A DNA stretch of 64,000 bases from Beggiatoa alba B18LD (GTDB lineage: Bacteria; Pseudomonadota; Gammaproteobacteria; Beggiatoales; Beggiatoaceae), in the NCBI RefSeq assembly GCF_000245015.1, contig NZ_JH600070.1, positions 1 through 64,000 on the forward strand, given 5' to 3'. Shown here piece by piece: positions 59,877 through 64,000 of this stretch. The position numbers and the translations under genes were made by a program. The stretch's first letter is position 1. Each line of letters opens with the position of its first letter. The notes under the pieces were generated by a model. The model searched no databases. It was not told where the DNA came from and saw only the letters and a program-made list of their open reading frames with translations.

Positions 59877-61673
59877 TTAATCAGGTAATGCAAAAACGGT
59901 CATGACACCACCTAATTGGGTGTAAGAGCTTAAGCTCTTGTAAGCACCAACCGCGCCTAAACCATCTGTGGCTTTTTCTAAGCCTGCCGCCATACCGATA
60001 CCAGCCCAGCCACCAATTCCTGATAAGACAGCAATGTATTGTTTGCCTTTGTGGGTGTAGGTGTTGATATTACCGATAATGCCTGATGGGGTTTTGAAGC
60101 GATAGAGTTCTTTACCATCTTTCGCATCAACCGCTTTGAGGTAGCCTTCTAAAGTGCCGTAGAAAACGACATCGCCAGCAGTAGAGAGCGCGCCACTCCA
60201 GACGGAGAAGGCTTCAGGTAATGACCACACAATTTTACCTTGCACCGCATCCCACGCAATGAAGTTTCCTAAACCACCGTGGCTGTTAGGTGCGGGGAAC
60301 ATGTTGACGGTTGCACCGATGAAGGGTTGACCAGCAACATAGGAGACTTCAAAGGGTTCATAATCCATACAAACGTGGTTAGTCGGTACGTAGAATAAGC
60401 CTGTTTTAGGGGAGTAGCTGGCTGGTTGTTGGTCTTTAGAGCCTAATGCAGCAGGGCAAATGCCTTTTGTATTGACATCAGGACCATTTTGTTGGGTGCT
60501 GTATTGTGCTACGACTTGTGGGCGACCTGTTTCTTTGTCGACGTGGGTTGCCCAGTTGACAGCAGGGTCATATTTTTCAGCAACTAATAATTCGCCTGTT
60601 TCGCGGTCTAAGGTGTATGCGAAGCCGTTGCGATCCATGTTGACGAGAAGTTTACGGGGTTTGCCTTGGAACTCTTTGTCGACAAGAATGTTTTCGTTGA
60701 CACCGTCATAATCCCATTCGTCATGGGGGGTTTTTTGGAAGAACCATTTTGCCATCCCAGTATCAGCATCACGCGCCATAATGGTCATAGACCATTTGTT
60801 GTCACCTGGGCGTTGTGCGGGATTCCATGTGCTGGGGTTGCCAGTTCCGTAGTAAACGAGGTTTAACGCGGGGTCGTAGGTGTACCAGCCCCATGTTGTG
60901 CCGCCCCCAGTTTTCCATTGGTCGCCTTGCCATGTGGAGACGCTGGAGTCTTTGCCAATGGGTTTAAGCATGGCGGTGGTTTTTTCGGGGTCGACTAATA
61001 AGTCTTTGTCAGGTCCTACGCTGTGAGCTTGCCATGCAACAGAGCCATCTTTGATGTAGTAGGCGGTTAAACGTCCACGCACGCCGAATTCGCCGCCGCT
61101 AATCCCTGTAAAGATTTTGTCTTTAATAATCAGGGGGGCGTTGGTATTGGTTTCGCCTTTGCTTGGGTCGCCGTTTTTAATACTCCAAACAACTGCTCCA
61201 GTTTTGGCATCGAGGGCAACAAGTGTTGTATCTGCTTGTTGTAAGAAAACTTTGCCGTCTGCGTAGGCTAAACCACGATTAACTGTGTCGCAGCACATGA
61301 TGGCAATCACGTCGGGATTTTGTTTAGGCTCATACATCCATTTGACCGTTTGGTCATTGAGATCGATGGCGTAAACTTTGTTAGGGAATGGGGTATGAAC
61401 GTATTGGGTATCACCAACAACTAAAGGGCCCCCCTCATGACCGCGTAAAACCCCTGTGGAGAATGTCCAAACAGGACGCAATTCTTTTACGTTTTTGTTG
61501 TTGATTTGATCTAGGGTACTGTAGCGTGTCCCTGAGTAGTTACCACCCCACATAACCCATTGATTGGGGTCTTGTTGCAGCTTGAGTAGTTCATCATTGG
61601 CTTGTACTTGTCCACCCAGTGCAACGGTAAATAGTGCGCTAGAACACAGTGTAGCTAACAGTTTTTTATTCAT
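59877..61673 (-). CDS. xoxF: Lanthanide-dependent PQQ methanol dehydrogenase XoxF
   Basis: XoxF oxidises methanol in the periplasm using PQQ and a rare-earth ion. The 598-residue protein has a signal peptide ([21 protein letters not shown]), the vicinal cysteines ([10 protein letters not shown]), and the active site [13 protein letters not shown]. The aspartate two residues after the catalytic aspartate (DYD) is the mark of lanthanide binding; calcium MxaF enzymes have alanine there. Eight-bladed propeller length fits the family. ATG 61673 follows GGAGAG. xoxG and xoxJ lie downstream on the same strand. PQQ synthesis genes are not in the window. Confidence 0.96.
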   Translation of the reverse strand: MNKKLLATLCSSALFTVALGGQVQANDELLKLQQDPNQWVMWGGNYSGTRYSTLDQINNKNVKELRPVWTFSTGVLRGHEGGPLVVGDTQYVHTPFPNKVYAIDLNDQTVKWMYEPKQNPDVIAIMCCDTVNRGLAYADGKVFLQQADTTLVALDAKTGAVVWSIKNGDPSKGETNTNAPLIIKDKIFTGISGGEFGVRGRLTAYYIKDGSVAWQAHSVGPDKDLLVDPEKTTAMLKPIGKDSSVSTWQGDQWKTGGGTTWGWYTYDPALNLVYYGTGNPSTWNPAQRPGDNKWSMTIMARDADTGMAKWFFQKTPHDEWDYDGVNENILVDKEFQGKPRKLLVNMDRNGFAYTLDRETGELLVAEKYDPAVNWATHVDKETGRPQVVAQYSTQQNGPDVNTKGICPAALGSKDQQPASYSPKTGLFYVPTNHVCMDYEPFEVSYVAGQPFIGATVNMFPAPNSHGGLGNFIAWDAVQGKIVWSLPEAFSVWSGALSTAGDVVFYGTLEGYLKAVDAKDGKELYRFKTPSGIIGNINTYTHKGKQYIAVLSGIGGWAGIGMAAGLEKATDGLGAVGAYKSLSSYTQLGGVMTVFALPD

Positions 61674-62045
61674 AAAACTCTCCATTCTCTATCAATTTTT
61701 TCAGGAATGCGAAAGATTCAAACCGTTTTTATAGACGGTTAGTCTTTGAAAGCCAGTTGTTTTTAAGCATTTTTAAGGGGGAATAATCACTAAATCTGCT
61801 TAATTTTTTGGTTTTCAGGGGAACTGAAAAAATAGTCTGAATCCTTTGGTTTTCAGTGTATGAGCTATATTTTTTTGATTTTAAAGGATTTGCTCATTTA
61901 GTTGATTTTATACTGGTTGTTTACAACCATTTTTTAAACCACTATGCAGTTTTTTAACCACATACCTGCAAACTATAGCACAAGATTTTTTGAATGTTTA
62001 TAAAAAATATTCATTGAAGTTGTAAATAGCATTGTGTTTATTAAA
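61674..62045. promoter_or_regulatory. xoxF upstream region with repeated sites
   Basis: The 372-base region has two direct copies of TTGGTTTTCAG (61808-61818 and 61846-61856), 38 bases apart. An inverted CTGAAAA (61824-61830) faces the first. Two further hairpins are ACGGTT/AACCGT (61721-61740) and TGGTTGT/ACAACCA (61914-61929). The copies look like operator half-sites. No open frame. Confidence 0.45.
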
Positions 62046-63173
62046 TCATTGAACACGCGGTAAGGTCAGAATGAACTTTGTTCCTTGATTTTCCTTGCTT
62101 TCACAATGAATATCGCCTGCCATTGCCTCGGTGAGTTTTTTTACAATGAATAGACCTAGCCCTGTTGAGTGTTCGTCGCCTGTCGGTTTTGGGGTTAAGC
62201 GGGCAAATTTGGTAAATAGTTTGGTTTGGTCGGTATAACTTAAGCCGTAACCTTGATCTTGGATAGAAAAAACAATGTTGTTATCTGTTACTTGTAGTGA
62301 TAACTCAATGTTTTTATGAGCGGGGGAGTATTTAATTGCATTGGAAATTAAGTTATCGAGGATTTGTTGTAAGGCGGTTAAGTCTGCCAGTATCATGTAT
62401 TCGTTATCATGATGTTTTAATTTAATATTTAAGTCTTTTTTGTGAGCAGGTTCTGCATATTGTTTTAATTGATTGCGTAAAATAGGGAGAAAGTCTAAAG
62501 GTTCTAGGGAGAGGTTTAAACGTCCTGATTCTATTTTATCGGCATCGAGTAAATTATTAATTAGTTGAAACATTCTTCTGGCTGTTGCATCAATTTTATG
62601 GGCATATTCACTCACTTTGTTAGGGGGTAATTCGTGACAAGATTTGTGTAAAACTTCAGCTAATAATTGAATAGCAGAGAGTGGGTTTTTTAAATCGTGT
62701 GCGGTAATGGCGAGTAACTCGCTTTTTTCGACATTCAGTTGTTGTAATAGTGTATTTTGCGTTTGTAAATGTCGTTGTAGCTCGCGAATGGTTAAATGGG
62801 TTTGTATGCGTGCAAGTGCTTCTTTTGCTTGAATCGGTTTGGAGAGGTAATCAACCGCACCAACTTCAAACCCCATAATTTTATGGCTGGTTGCTGATAA
62901 TGCACTCATAAAAATAATGGGAATATCGGTTGTTTGCGTATCTGCTTTCAGTCGTTGACAGGTTTCAAACCCATTAATACCAGGCATCATGATGTCTAAT
63001 AGGATGATATCAGGCTGTATCTTGCGTGCTTGTTGCAACGCTTCTTCGCCAGAGTTAGCAACTTCAATGTTATAACCCGCTGTCAAAAGGCAATTTAATA
63101 AGACATCAATGTTGGCGGAAACGTCATCAACCAGTAAAACGGTATATTGGAAAGGCAGTAAATTCATTGTCAT
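62046..63173 (-). CDS. Response regulator / histidine kinase hybrid
   Basis: The 375-residue cytoplasmic protein has an N-terminal receiver (aspartate in DIILLDIMMPGINGFE), a short coiled coil (REL QRHLQTQNTLLQQLNVEK region), a HisKA domain with the histidine in LAITAHDLKNPLSAIQL and an HATPase domain (NLISNAIKYS, GTGLGLFIVKKL-like GLGLFIVKKL). No membrane part. It is the gene upstream of xoxF on the same strand, 372 bases away, so a link to methanol control is possible but unproven. The start may be 63173 or 63167. Confidence 0.9.
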   Translation of the reverse strand: MTMNLLPFQYTVLLVDDVSANIDVLLNCLLTAGYNIEVANSGEEALQQARKIQPDIILLDIMMPGINGFETCQRLKADTQTTDIPIIFMSALSATSHKIMGFEVGAVDYLSKPIQAKEALARIQTHLTIRELQRHLQTQNTLLQQLNVEKSELLAITAHDLKNPLSAIQLLAEVLHKSCHELPPNKVSEYAHKIDATARRMFQLINNLLDADKIESGRLNLSLEPLDFLPILRNQLKQYAEPAHKKDLNIKLKHHDNEYMILADLTALQQILDNLISNAIKYSPAHKNIELSLQVTDNNIVFSIQDQGYGLSYTDQTKLFTKFARLTPKPTGDEHSTGLGLFIVKKLTEAMAGDIHCESKENQGTKFILTLPRVQ

Positions 63174-63320
63174 GTGTAAAAAATGGTTAAGAAATATTTG
63201 TTATATTTAGAGGGAGAATTAATACTCAACTAGTGATAAACACAGTGTTTTTTGTCATGCTGTTTATAGTGGATTGAGTATCTATGATTTTTTTCTTAAA
63301 AACAGAGCCTTTATATATCT

Positions 63321-63749
63321 ATGTCTAGAGATAGTTTTTACGCACAATCAGGCGTAATTCCGTTTATTCGTCAAGCAGAGGAATTTCGTATTGTCTTAAT
63401 TACGGCAAGCAATCGACGGCAACGCTGGATTGTTCCTAAAGGAAATGTGGAGAAGTATTTAACCCCGATTGAATCAGCCGCAAAAGAAGCTCGAGAAGAG
63501 GCGGGTGTATTGGGTTATATCTATCCTAAACAGGTTGGTGAGTATCAGTATCCAAAATGGGGGGGAATCTGTCATGTTCAATTATTTCTCCTTGAGGTTG
63601 AGCAACTCTTAACAATTTGGGATGAGCATAAAGCTCGCTCGCGCCGTTTAGTGACCTTAACCGAAGCCTATCATTTACTGGATATTCCTGAGGTAAAAAA
63701 TATCGTTTTGCAGTTGCCTAGCCTTCTTGCTGACATGATAACTCTCTAA
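63321..63749 (+). CDS. Nudix hydrolase
   Basis: The 142-residue Nudix protein has PKGNVEKYLTPIESAAKEAR followed by EEAGV. The box G-x5-E-x7-REUxEExGU is kept except that the first glutamate is leucine and the arginine is lysine. The two metal-binding glutamates remain. The long-spaced PKG...EAA pattern resembles diphosphoinositol/diadenosine polyphosphate hydrolases. Substrate unknown. It lies just upstream of rnpB. Confidence 0.85.
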   Translation: MSRDSFYAQSGVIPFIRQAEEFRIVLITASNRRQRWIVPKGNVEKYLTPIESAAKEAREEAGVLGYIYPKQVGEYQYPKWGGICHVQLFLLEVEQLLTIWDEHKARSRRLVTLTEAYHLLDIPEVKNIVLQLPSLLADMITL

Positions 63750-63800
63750 ACATGATAGAGAATGCATATTCTTATTAGCTTTCTTTTACATTATCAATTT

Positions 63801-63829
63801 TTTACGTTAGACTCTTGAGCAAATACTTT
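63801..63829 (+). promoter_or_regulatory. Possible rnpB promoter
   Basis: TTTACG (63801-63806) and TACTTT (63824-63829) are separated by 17 bases, and the distance to the RNA start is right. The hexamers are weak matches. Confidence 0.35.
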
Positions 63830-63841
63830 AAAAACGGTTTT

Positions 63842-64000
63842 TGAGAGTTGATCAGGCAGTCGCTCTGTTTTGTAACAGGGAGGAAAGTCCGGGCTTCATA
63901 GGACAAGGTGCCAGATAACGTCTGGGAGGCGCGAGCCTACGGAAAGTGCCACAGAAAAGATACCGCCTTTAAGGTGATGTTTGCCTTATTGGTAAGGGTG
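63842..64000 (+). ncRNA. rnpB: RNase P RNA (5' part; runs off window)
   Basis: The bacterial type A RNase P RNA is clear from GAGGAAAGTCCGGGCT (the P4/CR-I region), CATAGGACAAGGTGCCAG, GGTAACGC-like GATAACGTCTGGGAGG and AGTGCCACAGAAA. The 5' start is GAGAGTTGATCAGGCAGTCG. About 160 of roughly 350 bases are in the window; the 3' half is cut off. The RNA processes tRNA 5' ends. Confidence 0.95.

Noticed and set aside
59877-61673. Calcium-type MxaF methanol dehydrogenase
   Set aside because: The DYD motif and linked xoxG/xoxJ, without mxaI, point to XoxF.

Overview
The window looks like chromosomal DNA of an AT-rich gammaproteobacterium, most likely a filamentous sulfur bacterium of the Thiotrichales close to Beggiatoa. 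This rests on the gene mix (GlnD, SspB, LpxH, TruA, NikR, a proteobacterial PetABC bc1 complex, and a lanthanide-type XoxF methanol dehydrogenase with its own cytochrome and XoxJ) and on the AT-rich codon use. The genus is inference from gene content; no marker gene was compared. There is no sign of phage or plasmid.

Layout. 0.3-11 kb: a zinc-ribbon membrane protein, a divergent NAD-kinase-like protein, an FAD oxidoreductase, glnD, then a minus-strand signalling set (adenylate/guanylate cyclase, PilZ, ankyrin). 11-17 kb: a five-haem cytochrome, a sialidase-like secreted protein, an unassigned trio with a methyltransferase, and a rhodanese. 17.6-24.3 kb: petABC, sspB (no sspA beside it), a DUF3305/DUF3306 pair, two cyclophilins and lpxH. 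24.5-30 kb: a 44-residue membrane peptide, truA, a bacterial cereblon-type (CULT) protein paired with a von Willebrand A protein, and ppk1. 30.7-36.4 kb: a four-gene operon combining a coiled-coil protein, a membrane-spanning coiled-coil/OmpA protein, a Rab-like GTPase and a hybrid histidine kinase. 36.6-40.5 kb: a DarT-like toxin remnant, a three-gene nonulosonic-acid (NeuB-type) cluster, a truA fragment and an IS982 transposase stub. 40.8-50.3 kb: two divergent iron operons around a Fur-box-like site. On the left are two GRLR-motif proteins, two small membrane proteins and a P1B-type ATPase that together resemble a ferrosome (fez) cluster. On the right are feoA-feoA-feoB-PP2C phosphatase-feoC. 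50.6-57.4 kb: an output-less GAF sensor, nikR, penicillin acylase and a DegP/DegQ protease. 57.4-61.7 kb: the xoxF-xoxG-xoxJ methanol oxidation operon. 62-64 kb: a response-regulator/kinase hybrid, a Nudix hydrolase and the 5' part of RNase P RNA, cut by the window end.

A second layer is a family of non-coding palindromic repeats in at least ten places. Each combines ends related to CCTGAGTTCGGCGAG, short tandem CAGAATT-like units, and often a GACCTGCTAGG hairpin followed by T's. They lie mostly at gene 3' ends. In places they supply a stop codon (cyclase), add a tail to a protein (P-type ATPase), or sit at truncation points (DarT-like remnant, truA fragment, IS982 stub).

The strongest candidates for follow-up are the ferrosome-like/Feo region, the GTPase-OmpA-kinase operon, the CULT protein, the repeat family, and the truA fragment. 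Gene starts given here differ from the longest open frame where a ribosome binding site or family alignment favours an inner start.
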